A stretch of 64,000 nucleotides of DNA from Marsupella aquatica. Taxonomy: Eukaryota > Marchantiophyta. A model generated the notes under the pieces. It was not told where the DNA came from and did no database searches. It saw only the letters and a list, made by a program, of their open reading frames with translations. The stretch lies in the NCBI GenBank assembly GCA_973895155.1, contig OZ316891.1:10602001-10666000 (forward strand). The letters run 5' to 3'. Made by a program: the position numbers and the translations under genes. This document shows positions 34,745 through 46,981 of the stretch, piece by piece (the first letter of the stretch is position 1; every line of letters starts with the position of its first letter).

Positions 34745-37620
34745 CTATGCTCTACTTACGTAGGATCCATCTTTAGTCTGGATAACTATAACGTCATCTT
34801 GGTTAACGAACAGAGGAACAGACACTTGTGCCCCTGTCTCCACAGTCACGAGCTTTGACCCTCCTGCTCAAAGAAACCAATTCAATTTCGTCACACAATG
34901 AACGTATATCAGAGATGATGAGCTCTGAATGGGTTGGCAATAAGTTCTAAAGCGTCTATAAAAGGAGTGAGTGAGCCTCAGACATATTGCAATCCTAAGA
35001 GAAAACTTATTTTATACTTTCCTCTGACTCAAAAAGCATCACTGACAGCATCACTATGCAGCAATGTGGAATGTCAACAGCAACAGTCTTTCTAAGTCTG
35101 TAATTTTAGCGTGGAGCCATGGGCTAAGGGTTTAAGGTTTAGGGTTTGCGCAAATGGATTCTACGATTCTATAACCAGGATGTTATACCTTGAGCTGTAT
35201 CACCCTTTAAACCAGGATCAGCTTGTGTTACTTTCAACTTGACTGTCACCGGAAGATCCATATCGATCACCTAGGCGCATCAACCACATTCCATGACAAC
35301 AGTTTAACAATATGCCAGACAAGTTCTTGTTGACTAAGATGCCGCAATTTATCCGTCATTATTATGCTGCAAAGACGAGACAACTACAGACCACATCAAG
35401 TATAGCATTTTCCCAAAACATATCTGCACAGAAAACTCAGAATACATGAGCCAGTAGAGCCATCGACTGGGACTTACATATGCCCGATCCGTAGCAGGTA
35501 GTACAATATCTCAGAGATGCACGTGTGGAGAATATGGACGGTACCTTGTCATTCCAAGAAAGAACACTGCATTCCATGCCTTCTGACAGAAATTTTATTC
35601 TGTCCCCAACTTCGGTTTTACTCAATCGCACCTCGTCATATGTTTCCTGCATGTATTGCCCTCCTATCAGTCAGAAAGTCGCTACTTTTCTCCAAGCGCT
35701 GCTACAATACTTTAGGTTGTAAATGCGGTCATCCATGCATTGTAGCTCGTCCCTTTCGGATTACTGTTCACATTGGCTGGAGCCAGTTCTCTCCAGCGCA
35801 CCCTTATGGTTAGAAGGCCTTATGTCTAGGATAGAACCACGATTTGGGCCCCATTTCTAGGAAAGGAAGCCTATACCTTACATGCACTGAGATTGCATTC
35901 CAGCACAAACCCAAAAATACACCCACACAAGTGGAATTCATAAGCAATTCAAAAGAGAATGCTTCTCCAAAGACAGCATCCACAAACAGCATTCCAAAAA
36001 CCACACCATAGAGGAGCCACAGCATGAGAACAGCAACAACATCCACACACTCAGAAAAAGGTAGAGAAAAATGCGGCTCTGATCATTCAGGAACATCACT
36101 GTTACAAACAAGCTGAATGCAGTCAATCATCAGAAGTGAGATAAATCTAGATCACGGTCGGAGTCTCAATTCATTGTACTTTTATGGAATCATTTACAGA
36201 GATGGAAGGACAGGCAATAAACGTGAGCATCACCTACAAGGACAGAAAACTACCATATCCATGAAAACAAACTGTTCACCATCCATGTAGGAGAACTGCT
36301 TCACGTCCTTTTGAACTTCCGCCAAAGGAATCTACAAGAAACAATTGAGACTTCCATCAGCACTGAAGGAACCTAGGATTTGCACACTTTAAGCTATAAG
36401 GTTATCTTGATAAGTAAGTGATGTAGAAAATTGAAGAAATGATCGTCAGGTTTTTCAAAGATCAAATTTCCATGTTCCACCAGCAAGCAAGTCTACTTAC
36501 CTTTGTTGCGCTTAAATAGCTAAGAAGTCTCAGTACCTAAAACAACAAGCTCTCACCTGCTCACCAGCTCGGAAAGTTTTATCCACTGTATTGCCAGTCA
36601 CGTAGTTTTTCAATTTCGTTCTCACGAATGCAGCTCCTTTCCCTGGTTTCACGTGCAAAAACTCTGCCACACAGAAATTGCCGAGTTAGTAATAGTGGAA
36701 GGATCCGTGTCGAACATAAACTTGATAAGTGAACTTTAAATGGAATCTAAAATTTCTCCGCATTTGAACTCTCTTCGACTTCATATCCTGCGCAGGGACC
36801 AAGGAAGGTAGTCCAGAACCAACCTAGAACCTTCCAGGGGGCCCCATCCAGCTCGATATTTGTGCCAGTCTTGAATTCATTGGTGGAGATCGCCCTCACT
36901 CCTGCAGACCAGACAATTAGTGGGTTCAGACGGGAATGTGCTTCCAGCATTGCAATTTTTCATGAATTCAATACAATTCTGATTCCTCCGTCCGGACATC
37001 AACCTTAAAGCTCCCTCTAGTACATCACAGCCGTGCATCTCCAATATTTCGTGTCGCCCACACTGGCATTGAGCTCAAATTTCTCTGTGGCACAAAATTT
37101 TGCATCTACCCCTAAGAAAATCAGTATTTTTTGAAACAACAGACAGCTGAAACAATTCTGCACTCCCAGCTCATACTCATGCATAAAAAGTGAAAACAAA
37201 TTACTCTCCACCACTTACGTTCTCTACCTCACAGTTTTGAGTCTAGACAAAACACATGAATCACTATTATCCCACACTGTGACTTGTAGCTCAGGAAATC
37301 CTTCAACCCAAGCTAATGCATTGAATACAAATTAAAATTTCAGCAAGAACTTTCAAGTGCGCCCCCGGATCACACGTTCTATAGCTCGCCAACGTACCCA
37401 AGGTGAATGTCTTTCGGACGGTGGTTTCCCGGCGATGAAGAAGAAAATTCGGGGGAGAGCAGCGGAGGCCGGAGCTCTGCAACACTGGGCCATGAGCTGC
37501 ATTCGCCCTGGACGCACACAGCACTCCAGCTCTGTGGCAATTCCCGTTGCTCGGCGCAGCAGCAGCTGCAATTGTTGAGCTGATGGCGCACGTCCCAAAC
37601 GTTGCCGATGACGCCATCAT
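34745..37620 (-). CDS. Translation elongation factor P, plastid-targeted
   Basis: Seven exons on the minus strand give 262 aa: 37620-37398, 36901-36824, 36663-36557, 36331-36254, 35646-35545, 35270-35189, 34863-34745. All phases and GT-AG borders agree. The protein promotes peptide-bond formation at stalling motifs such as polyproline by binding between the ribosomal P and E sites. Exon 1 encodes a Ser/Ala-rich N-terminus ([20 protein letters not shown]) typical of a chloroplast transit peptide. Mature EF-P begins near [19 protein letters not shown]. The KPGKG loop with the tip lysine at residue 109 is present, as are [18 protein letters not shown], the domain II segment [12 protein letters not shown] and the domain III signature [13 protein letters not shown] through SYVSRA. 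The bacterial-type domain order and transit peptide argue for a plastid factor rather than eIF5A. Confidence 0.95.
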
Positions 37621-37929
37621 CCTAGATGATGGCAAAAGTGTCTCGATCGTGTCTCCTTACAGGGATCCTTCAACTCTCTGTTGATGTGGTTCTCGAAATC
37701 TCTAGATTCTATCTCATTCCTATGAAGCAACGAATGTGTGTCAACAATTGAGGGCTGCTAATTGCCCTGCACTGTCCCGGCTCGAGCTCTCACTAGGAAG
37801 AACTCAGTTTAGTGAATCGCACCCAGACAATTGAAGTGAGGCAGAGACCGAGCTGCCATAGCCCAACGATCTGTGAGAGCTGTTTTCGAAAAAAGGATAT
37901 GATTGTGTTGCAGGAGGCTCTGGAAAGGA

Positions 37930-38632
37930 TCTGGGTGAGTTGTGGGATCACGACCAGGTCTCAATCATACCCCTCGCCTTTGGTCCTTAAACCCCCTCGA
38001 GGGACCCCTTAACCCCTTATCGCTCTAAAGTACTGGAGCAATATTTATGCACTTTTTATTAAACCTCCACTAGCCATATAAAAGGGTGAAGTGTTCAAAA
38101 ACTTCGCCCTTCACTAGCCATTTAAAAGGAGCAAGTGTTCAAGACTTAACCCTTTTTCAGTGTATTTATGCACTTTTTATTAAACCTCCACTAGCCATAT
38201 AAAAGGGTGAAGTGTTCAAAAACTTCGCCCTTCACTAGCCATTTAAAAGGAGCAAGTGTTCAAGACTTAACCCTTTTTCAGTGCGTGGGTTGTGGGATCA
38301 CAACCAGGTCTTAGTCATACCCCTTGAGGAACGCCTTAACCCCTTGATTGCTCTAAAGTACATGGAGCAATATTTATGCACTTTCTAGTAAACCTCCTCT
38401 AGCCATATGAAAGGGGGAAGTGTGGTCCAAGACTTCCCCCTTTTCAGTGGGTAGGTTGTGGGATCACGGCCGGTCTCAATCATAGCCCTTGCCTTAGGTC
38501 ATCAAACCCCCTCAAGTGACCATTAACCCCTTGATTTCTCTAAAGTATATCGAGCATTATTTATGCACTTCTAATTAAACCTCCACTAGTCATATAAAAG
38601 GGTGAGGTGAGTGCCCTTTTATATGACTAGTG
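37930..38632. repeat. Satellite-like tandem array with TATAAAAGGG motifs
   Basis: Three diverged units begin GTTGTGGGATCACRRCC near 37940, 38288 and 38456 and carry AATCATACCCCTTG, CCCCTTGATT and TTTATGCACTT...AAACCTCCACTAG. Within the first unit a 121-bp segment is duplicated without any mismatch (38042-38162 and 38163-38282). The array ends in a perfect hairpin at 38584-38632. Confidence 0.88.
38584..38632. repeat. Perfect hairpin, 19-bp arms, 11-nt loop
   Basis: CACTAGTCATATAAAAGGG (38584-38602) is exactly reverse-complemented at 38614-38632. The arm is the same CTAG-CATATAAAAGGG motif that recurs in the adjoining satellite units. Confidence 0.92.
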
Positions 38633-39105
38633 CCTCATGCACTCATTCTTCTCCTCTCCAGTGCCATTTTGCATCACAATTTGAGAAAAAGAGTACTGTT
38701 TATGGTGAGATCATTTGCTCCACAATTTGAAGAAAATAGTATTATTTCTGGTGGTGGGTCCAGGTTTGTCATGGCTAGTGGTGGTTTAAACCACAGTTGC
38801 CCCTTCAAGAGGTACCAGTTACCCAAAGGATCCAAATTTCACTATTAACAATAAAATTTTCCCATAATGTATTGTTGGGCAGATTGGCACCCTAGAGGCA
38901 AGAAGTGAGTGTAATGTGTAAAAGGAAGAAGTCTAGTACACTTCCCCGTAACATATATGGTTCACTGGCCATATATAAGGGGGAGTGTCCAAAACTTCCC
39001 CATTCTTCCCATTCCACTAAGTCCTTTCCTCTAGCATGCCAGCATGCTCCATGACTTCAGCAAAAGGTGAGCATGACTTCACCAAAAGGCTACTATTAGG
39101 GGTGA

Positions 39106-39328
39106 ACAGATTTTAAGTACTTTGTCACTAAAGATGTTCTAATTGACAATAATGCCACTATTTTTTTGTATTTGTAAAATTGTCCCTGTTTATTATATGG
39201 ATGACAAGTTTACCAAGGTAACCAAGGGAACTATATGTACGGAAACCGTGACATTTTTGTAAATACAAAATAACAGTGGTAGTATTGTAAATTCAAACAT
39301 CTTTAGTGGCAATGTACTTAAAAACTGT
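39106..39328. mobile_element. Long-TIR MITE (Mutator-like or hAT), 223 bp
   Basis: About 85 bp at the left end (ACAGATTTTAAGTACTTTGT...) returns inverted at the right end (ACAGTTTTTAAGTACATTGC... when reverse-complemented), leaving a short centre. The flanks are AGGGGTGA (39098-39105) and AAGGGTGA (39329-39336), an 8-bp target duplication with one mismatch. Long terminal repeats with 8-9-bp duplications suggest a Mutator-like origin; hAT is the alternative. No coding capacity. Confidence 0.85.
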
Positions 39329-40794
39329 AAGGGTGAAACCTGGTGAATTCAGGTTTTGTTATGGCTAGAGGCGGTTTAAGCTAGGGAAACTCAAATGGTG
39401 CAACTTGCTTGAAAGAAAAACACTTGCAGTTCATGTTCCTGGAAGTTTTGTAATGGTTCCTACCAGCTACTGAGTTTGTATGGGGCATACGACATGGACT
39501 GAACCCGGCCGCTTTATGATTTACCATTGATGCGGGGCTTAGAGCCACAAGTATGAGTGTGAGGGAATTGTGCTCTACAAGCCTAGAACAAAGTAACACA
39601 ATGAATTACTGAAACCCTATTATGGTGTGATGGTCCTTACACAATGAACCTTATAATGTCAAGGGTTGAATTTGTTTGAATGTCGGCATCAAAGTGTGAA
39701 TCAGTCCAAGACAAGCTCGGAGCAGCCCATGCTTTGCAATTGCCCCTCACACAACACACCACTACACTAGCTGTTCAACTTTCCTCATGCTTGGGAAGCA
39801 TAAAGCGGTTGTGGAACATATGATAGTGTCTTCAGTCACTTGCCATTGTGCACTTGTGACATTCTATGTCTGTCCACCACCAGAGCAAATTAGTTTTACT
39901 TGCGCAGTTAAGGAAAATCATGGATTGGCACTTGCTTTGGGACTAAGCCTTAATGACATGCAACAATTTTGTATATTAAGACCTTTTTCTGTCATGTTAA
40001 GCTACTTATAAACTTTATTTGCTAATTCCCAGTCTGCCCCTTTTTTACTCTTGGTATCAATCTGACCAAGCACCAAGGTCTCCAACAATATTCACAATCA
40101 TCCACTTTCATTTATGATTGACAATGCGAAAGAGGTGGACTTTTGTTCACGTAGAAAGTAGTTGTTGGAATAAATCTAGACCAAAAAAGATATTGTCAAC
40201 CCATGTGAACAATATCCATACACTCCGACACTAAAAATATGCGATTCACCTTGTCCGGGTTATGTCCACGGCCGTGAGAGAAAACTAGTAATACAAAATG
40301 ATTACATCCGCCACAGCCAATTTGTTAGAGCTCCTCCTCTCACCTTCCCACTTGTTCTAAAGCAGTTTCACAAGTTTGTGGTCCTCATGGGTATATTCTC
40401 CAATGGTTTATGGGAACTTGAAACTCAAGCAAATGTTATCCTAGTTTGCCAAAACTTAACTAGTACTATGAGAATAAATAGGTTATATTAGAGGCATAAC
40501 CTAAGACTAGCGCCCTTGATTAAACTCTAATTTAAATAGTGCAGGGTGACACCATGGCATGTAGCTGCATGATTCAATTGTAAAGGACTTTATTGGCATC
40601 ACACAACTACTATAATAGAAAAATATTATTCAATGAAAAAGTAAATATCCCCTTTGGATTTCTGCATCTCATCCACACCTGAGAAAGACATTGATATGTA
40701 TGCCACACATCAAAAGGATTTACTTTCCGCAGACCATTTTGCATCCTGTTTGGAGTCTTGCATGTTTGTCCTTGCTGGAGGCATCAAACCTTTC

Positions 40795-40945
40795 CAGGCC
40801 AAAGCAGGCATAGCTATGTGATAGCTCACTTGAGTAGGCATGGCTACTTGATAGCTCACTTGAGTAAGGACTCATGAGTCTTGGGTTCAAATGTTGTAGT
40901 TGGCTTCTCTTGCCTCCCTTGCTCTGAAGTTTCATGGATTTTTCC
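40795..40945 (+). mobile_element. SINE-like element, family 2, copy A
   Basis: TAGCTCACTTGAG (40852-40864) resembles a Pol III A-box and GGGTTCAAATG (from about 40883) a B-box. The body TTGGCTTCTCTTGCCTCCCTTG aligns with copy B near 61.7 kb. The A-box region is duplicated in tandem (about 36 bp). Confidence 0.55.
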
Positions 40946-42167
40946 CGTTAATCAAACCCTTGTGAGACAACAGATTTCTATCTTCGAAAACTAAATTTAT
41001 GTCAGTAGCCCCATGGGTCTACATCTGATATCCTTACGATGAACTATCAAATACATATGATATCTAATCTACTCGGTATGCAATCCCCACGCTTACAAAG
41101 GCCGCCAGAAGCCATGGCTGACAGGCCATGTTTTGCCAAAGGTCGTTCTTACGCATTCGGTTTTACTTCTCTGGAATGTGTCTAGCTTTTGTCTCAAAGT
41201 TTCACCTTTCAAGCCCACCTTCTGTCATGATGTGTTCTCGTCCGAACTTCGCATCGTGGAAATCGAAGTACCAGGAGGCTCTTACGGTGGTTTATCAGTT
41301 AGCCCTGCTCGACAATCAGTAAAAATGTTCGTAATCGAAAAGCCCTGAAACGAACCATCAAGCTCTGCAAATTGGAACTCTAGATTTCATCAGAACTTCC
41401 CCAACTCGAGGAAGGCTAAAGACCGAATGCAATTTGTCAGGGCAGGATCTTTCAAACCTTACAAGAGGAAACATTTATGATACAAGTATCCCGGCTGAAT
41501 TGCTAACGATCCCGAACCCGAATCATATAAACTCAACATTACGGTACATGTGACAATCAATCCACCCAAACGAAACCTTAAACCTCACCTAAAGAACAAG
41601 CCTGTGAAGCAGCTACACCCCAAGAATATCCATGACTATCAACAAATTCATCAACAAAAGAAATTTCTTCGTCAAGAAGAACGAGAATAAATTTTGACAA
41701 ACCATTCTTCTTCTTGCTTTTGCGGGGTAAAGCCACATTCTCGTACCAGAGACACTAATCGAATGTGGCGAGATGGAGCACAACACTGGCAGACAATGTG
41801 TGCCCCAGATGTGCTCAACCGTCATTCAAATTCTTCGAGGAGGACTAGTCATTCCAAAAACCCTTGCCAACGGTGGATCCATCAGCAGCAGTTGACAGTG
41901 GGCACGGAATGGGCTTGACAAGTTTGGTGTCTTCTTCAAGGGCTGGGGCGTGTCCATTACAGTTGACGATATACCGCCTCAAGAGTGCAAATCTTCCGCT
42001 CGGGAATTTCTTCAAACAAGTGACAAAGAAGGATCGAGTGCCAGACCCATATGGGTTTCTACCGTGCATTCCACCAAATGTTGCGTTGAAAACAAGAAAC
42101 TCGAGAGCAACAGTCAGGTGAAGTAAAGATGAACCGACATTTTGTATGTGGAAGAGTCCCACCACCT

Positions 42168-45100
42168 TTAAACAATTGGGTGTCTCTTGTGTGGTGCCAA
42201 CGAAGAGCTCAGCAGGTTGTACAAATACAATCTCTGCTCTTGCTCACCTACTTGGTCATCCCACTGAAAAAAACACATTCAAAATCCTGATTTAGGTTCT
42301 ATTTTTGTGCCTCAGGATCCAGCAGTAGAACATCAAGACATGGGTAGTTCCTCCCAGAATACAGTTTCTAATTGCCATGCAATCAAGGAACGGTGATCAA
42401 TGTCATGTATTTCCTAACATTCAACACACGAGTACTTATACAGTTGTTATCAAGATGACAATACCTCTTGATAGGGGATTGAAAACACAGTCCACCCAGC
42501 CGCACCTAGCTGCCTGCGCTTCAACATTGTATGACCGAGTGCTGTTCCTGTCGTTAAAGAGAAAAAGAGGGGATCAATCACAGATCAGTAGATAGCGCAA
42601 TCAAGGGCTTTGTAAATAGTAAAGATGTTGAATTTAGTACAAATATAGTTGCAAGCAGGTAAAGTATCATTTTCTTTCTTCGTTCATTTACCTCAAACGT
42701 GAAAAAGATGTTCATCCACAGATCCTAATCATACAACAAAAGGAGCAGCGGCAGTTGGGAATCCAGGCCCATGACACACTTAACATACGTTTACTATTCA
42801 ATTGGCCCCATAAAAGCGGTAGCAGAGCAAAAACAAACGAAGTTATCGCAGTCAATTAGAGTCACCCTCGGCTGGACAAATCAAACGACTAATTTTCATC
42901 ACAACAATCATCAGATAGTACTAACCTGTGTTCCGAGCAAAGTGGGATGGCCCATCAATTTCCAGGCAGATCCTTTCTTCCACCAAAGCAGCATCCAGAG
43001 AATAGTCTGCATCTGTGTATTCAGCGACCCAGCGTCGTCCCATGCCCACTAGTAGCCTCCCCACATTCAGTTGGGTTACAGAGGTTGATGTATGGCCGAC
43101 TTTCTTGGCTTTCCACTCCATGAGCGCTAGATTTTCAAGTGACTTACCCAACGACAAACCGAGGTGAGGGTACTCCAGCTGTAAGCTAAGGTTGGTTTGA
43201 TAGAGTTGTGACAACTGCAAGCCTGGGCAAGGTAACTCCTTCACCGAAGTCCTAATTCCAAGTCCCTTGTCCATAATGGACTGCCAAATTAGACTAAACG
43301 ACGGCCTCTCGAGCTGGTCCAAAACAGTGTAAGACCATGACAAGCTTGCAAGCTCGCTCACCCTGAAGGTTTTAAAATAATCCTCAGCAGAAGCCCACTT
43401 GCTCAATTGTTTGCTTTTACGAATCTCAGTGTGTTGATTGGAGTCCAGAGCTACTAATGCCTTGCCCTGTGAATTCTTGCCAAATTCGACTTCACTGTTC
43501 AAGAGTTCAGCAGTGAGAAAACTATCCGAGACGTAAAGTGGCAGAATCTCATCTTCTCCAGTCGGCTGAACGTCTGTGGTCTCTATTCTCTCCACCATTC
43601 TCTGTAAGGAACTCTGACATTCTGAGTCCAGGGAGTCGAGTAGAAGATTTGCCGGCTGGTTTAACGTAGCAAATGCCCAAAGTAGTTGTGCCAATTCCTG
43701 AGACTGAAACTCACGGTAACAAACGCTTGCTCTCCGTTCTAATGCTTCAAAGACACCGGGTATACAATGCTGCATAGAAGCAAAAGCACCCGCAATATTT
43801 GCAATATGCTGTGGTTCCAGATCTGAAAGCTTTGTGATTGCAACCTCCGCCAGAAGATCCATTTCGGTCCAGTACAAAGAATACCCACCCACTTTAGACA
43901 ATGCCCACGCAATATTGGAAATACTTTGGGCTGAGCAGATTGGAAGCACCTCAATTGCTGCACTGACCAATTGGGCCATAACCTTCTGCCTTGCAAAAGC
44001 AAGTCGGTCACTTTTGTGCATGGACCCTGCCTCCATGTGTTTCGCAATCCTGTGAAGGGCAGTGGAAACATTGAAAGGGCTCAGAGGACTCTCATGTCCC
44101 CAAATATTATCCTCTATCACATCACCAACGACGGAGAGCACCTCGGCTGCATCAGCTGCTCCAACCAACCTTCTATTCAAGTCAAAATTTTCTTGACGCT
44201 TCTGCTTGCTGGGCGCAGAATAAACACGAGGTTCTGCACATAGAGTGCCAGTAGGTAGTTTACTCCTAACGGGCACCTCATATCCGTGTCCTACAGAAAC
44301 ACCAGCAAGAAAACAGGAGTCATCAGGTTCTTCAAATACTTGACAATCCAAGTTTCACAATCTCTGTGAGGAGGAGTTCAGCAAGGTCAACCATCACACG
44401 AGAACAACTTGGCCATCTTCAATTAGGCAGAACGCACTCCAAAAGTGGGCTGAGGTGAGAATACAACTTAGGCATACAACGTTAATTGAAACAGCTAGGT
44501 CGTAGGAATTACCAGAGCTTTCAGCATTCTTCGGGAGTGGAATGACACGTCTTGTCGAGGATTCCTTCGACTCTCCTTTCACAGGATCTGCTGTGCGGAT
44601 CTCCCCGACTGTGCTGTTACCCAGACTCTTCCAATAGTTTCCAAGAGCAGCAAGTCCTTCCAAACCTCCACTCTGGCCCACCGCCTTCATCAAGGGGTTT
44701 GCCATAAGAGGTTCTTTCAATCTGTCATCACCGGTTAGCGAACCCTTCTCATCTAAAGCTTCAGCTATCTTCTCCAGCCTCTCCAGCTTTGACTTGGTCA
44801 TACGCATTTCTGGAGCAGGAGCCTTCTTTTTCTTCTTTTTCCTCCTCTTCTTCTTTCCCCCATCCTCCAGCAGGGCTCCAACGGGCAACTCTCTCTCCTC
44901 GATGGCCTTGATGGCTCTCGCTCGAGCTTTGACCGACCAATCGCCCAGTGAAGCTTCTTCTTTCGCAGAATTGAGCTCATGCTCTTCATCCCAGTCTCCA
45001 AGTCTTCTTCTTCCATATGTACCGGAAGGCCTGGAAAAGTCTTCAAAAATCTGGGCTTCCCAGTCATCATCATCCCCCTCTTTGCTTCCCTGCTCGGCCG

Positions 45101-45296
45101 TAGAGCTGGTCGTTCCAACCGCCACCGTGCAAACCCACCTGGATTGAGTCCTTATTCCCGCAATCTTGAGCAAAAACCCATTCCCCTGCTTGTTTACCAG
45201 ACCTGCGGAGAGTGCAATCTCTGCAATAGACCCAACTCTCTGCGGCTGATTTATTGGCGACGCTATAGAAACAACGGGAGCTCCGAAGAGCGACAT
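42168..45296 (-). CDS. RAP-domain protein, probably organellar RNA metabolism
   Basis: Four exons on the minus strand give 775 aa: 45296-44513, 44290-42926, 42547-42465, 42263-42168. Phases 1, 1 and 0 all join. The N-terminus (MSLFGAPVVSIASPINQPQR) looks like an organelle transit peptide. A basic lysine tract spans residues about 147-158. The middle holds degenerate helical repeats such as SAQSISNIAWALSKVGG, EPQHIANIAGAFASMQH and QELAQLLWAFATLNQP, typical of plant and algal RAP/OPR proteins. The C-terminal RAP domain (about 690-765) is rebuilt across exons 2-4: ERICLEIDGPSHFARNTG, then ALGHTMLKRRQL, then GWTVFSIPYQEWDD. Arabidopsis RAP of this type matures plastid 16S rRNA; equivalence is inferred. 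It lies next to plastid EF-P on the same strand. Confidence 0.92.
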
Positions 45297-46981
45297 CCTT
45301 TTCTCTGTTTGGCTGGGTGCGGCTCAGGTTTCAGTCTGTTTCGTCCAGCTCTGTTTCGTCCAACTCTGGCACCATCGTCCTCCTCCTTTCCTGGCGGTGT
45401 CTGCTGCTGCTAACCAATCGTTGCGCAATTCAGGTTAGCACGATGGGGTAGCAGAATTGGCAACTTACTGACCCGCTGAGCTCCTTCTTTCGACTTGACA
45501 ATCCAAGGGCAGTTACTCGAAGACCCGCTTTCGAATTGACAATCCCAGGGAAGTTACTCGAAGCCTCTGTTGGGCAAACAAGACACCTGAGCTGGAGGAT
45601 AGCAGATCACAATCAACCCATAGATCCAGGCCCTATGCCATAGCATAAAGAGAACAGTAGAAGCCTTTACATGAGCGTTGACGTCGACATGGTCAATCTC
45701 AGTGTTCAGACTTCAGACAAGTGATGCAGATTTACAGAAGGTGGAGTCCACGTCTACGGAATTTCAGGGCTGTTTTAAACTCCAGGGTTGCTACACTCCA
45801 ACAGACTTGAGGCACACCAATAAGACGTTGGTATCATTTAGGCTGAGCCTTTGCCAAACAAAAGAGTGGTGGAGTAGTCACAGTCGTCCTGTCCTAAGAT
45901 CATCTTATGATGTCAATTTAAGTCCACGTAAGTTTGCATGTATCAAAGAATGACAAGGAAGGAAGAACTCTTTGCAAGTCTCTAGTGAAGGAAAAATAGC
46001 CCAACGTGAGTTATTTAGGGCTTGACTCAGAAGAGGCAGTCTCTTGTGGGTTATGCACTTTGAGGTCTGCTGTTGTATCTTACAGACGTCTGTAATTTGG
46101 CTTATATTGTATACCTTCCGAGTTTTTTTTTAGACTTTCTTGAGTAAATCCGAATCTTACTCTCAATCAATCCACTCTTTGAACTCAGTGGCTAGTTTGG
46201 GGATTCGCAGTGTTTGAAGTCCTACTCGCTGTATCAGTTCATTGTGTTTTCGTTTTCCACAACGAGAAGCACGAGGTTCTCAGCTACAAAATAAATTCAC
46301 ACAAGAGTAGGTTGTTGCTAATCAAAAGTAGACTTGTCAACACGACAAAGTTGCAGACCGTAAATGAAGATAATGGAAGAGTGGAATTGGTGGGTGGTGC
46401 TTCAGAGTACTAGTGGCCATTTGGGCTTCTTGCTGAATTTTGAGCTTCTCCTCTTTCATCTAAACGACAATTAGCTTCTGCAGAGTTCTGCTAATTCTGG
46501 TACACACTTGGTACCAACATAGACCGTGGTCTGGACAGACAAGGAACCAACGTTTGCCAAAACATTTGAATGTGTGTAATTGGGTTCAAATAACGCGGGA
46601 GCTTGCTGAGGACAAAATCAGCAGTGTTTGATGATCATTCGAGAGGGCCACCTAAAAACATTCGGAGGGCTGATCAATGGATAGAAAATATCGTTACCTT
46701 CAAACGCATGGAAATACAAGGTGACCGTGAAGTTAATAAAGTGTCACAAAATGCATGAAAGCGCAACTTGTGATGTCCTTCGAGATCGCCAAGGGTCCAT
46801 TGACCTCCATTTATTGGCCACTGAAATGTCAGTGCCCTCTCCGGTTCGAGAACTTTGGATATTTTCTTTCATCATGGATCCGAACAGCTAAACCCTAAAC
46901 CTACGACCCTGAATGCCTAATTTCCGCTTTAAATATACACTCACTCGCTGCAAACTGCAAGCGCTATGTGTGGCACGTGAC
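45297..46981. other. Intergenic region upstream of the RAP gene
   Basis: The first 150 bp are GC- and TCC-rich and likely hold the RAP promoter and leader. The remainder (45.6-46.9 kb) has no recognised gene. CTAAACCCTAAACC near 46891 is telo-box-like but lies 3' of the next gene. A possible solo LTR was considered and not accepted. Confidence 0.45.

Larger units (their letters stand above)
37621..42167. other. Repeat-rich intergenic region between EF-P and RAP genes
   Basis: No gene is recognised. It contains the EF-P promoter (to about 37.9 kb), a satellite-like block (37930-38640), a long-TIR MITE (39106-39328), a SINE-like copy (40.8-40.95 kb) and, from about 41.5 kb, the probable 3' flank of the RAP gene. 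An open frame of about 107 codons (42165-41845, minus) directly follows the RAP stop and has no recognisable domain. Confidence 0.5.

Noticed and set aside
41845-42165. 107-codon minus-strand frame just after the RAP stop codon
   Set aside because: No recognisable domain; more likely 3' untranslated or flanking sequence of the RAP gene.
45567-46190. Possible solo LTR (starts TGTTGGGCAAAC, with long AT-rich tail)
   Set aside because: No matching second LTR, no primer-binding site or target duplication could be read, and no retroelement coding sequence is nearby.
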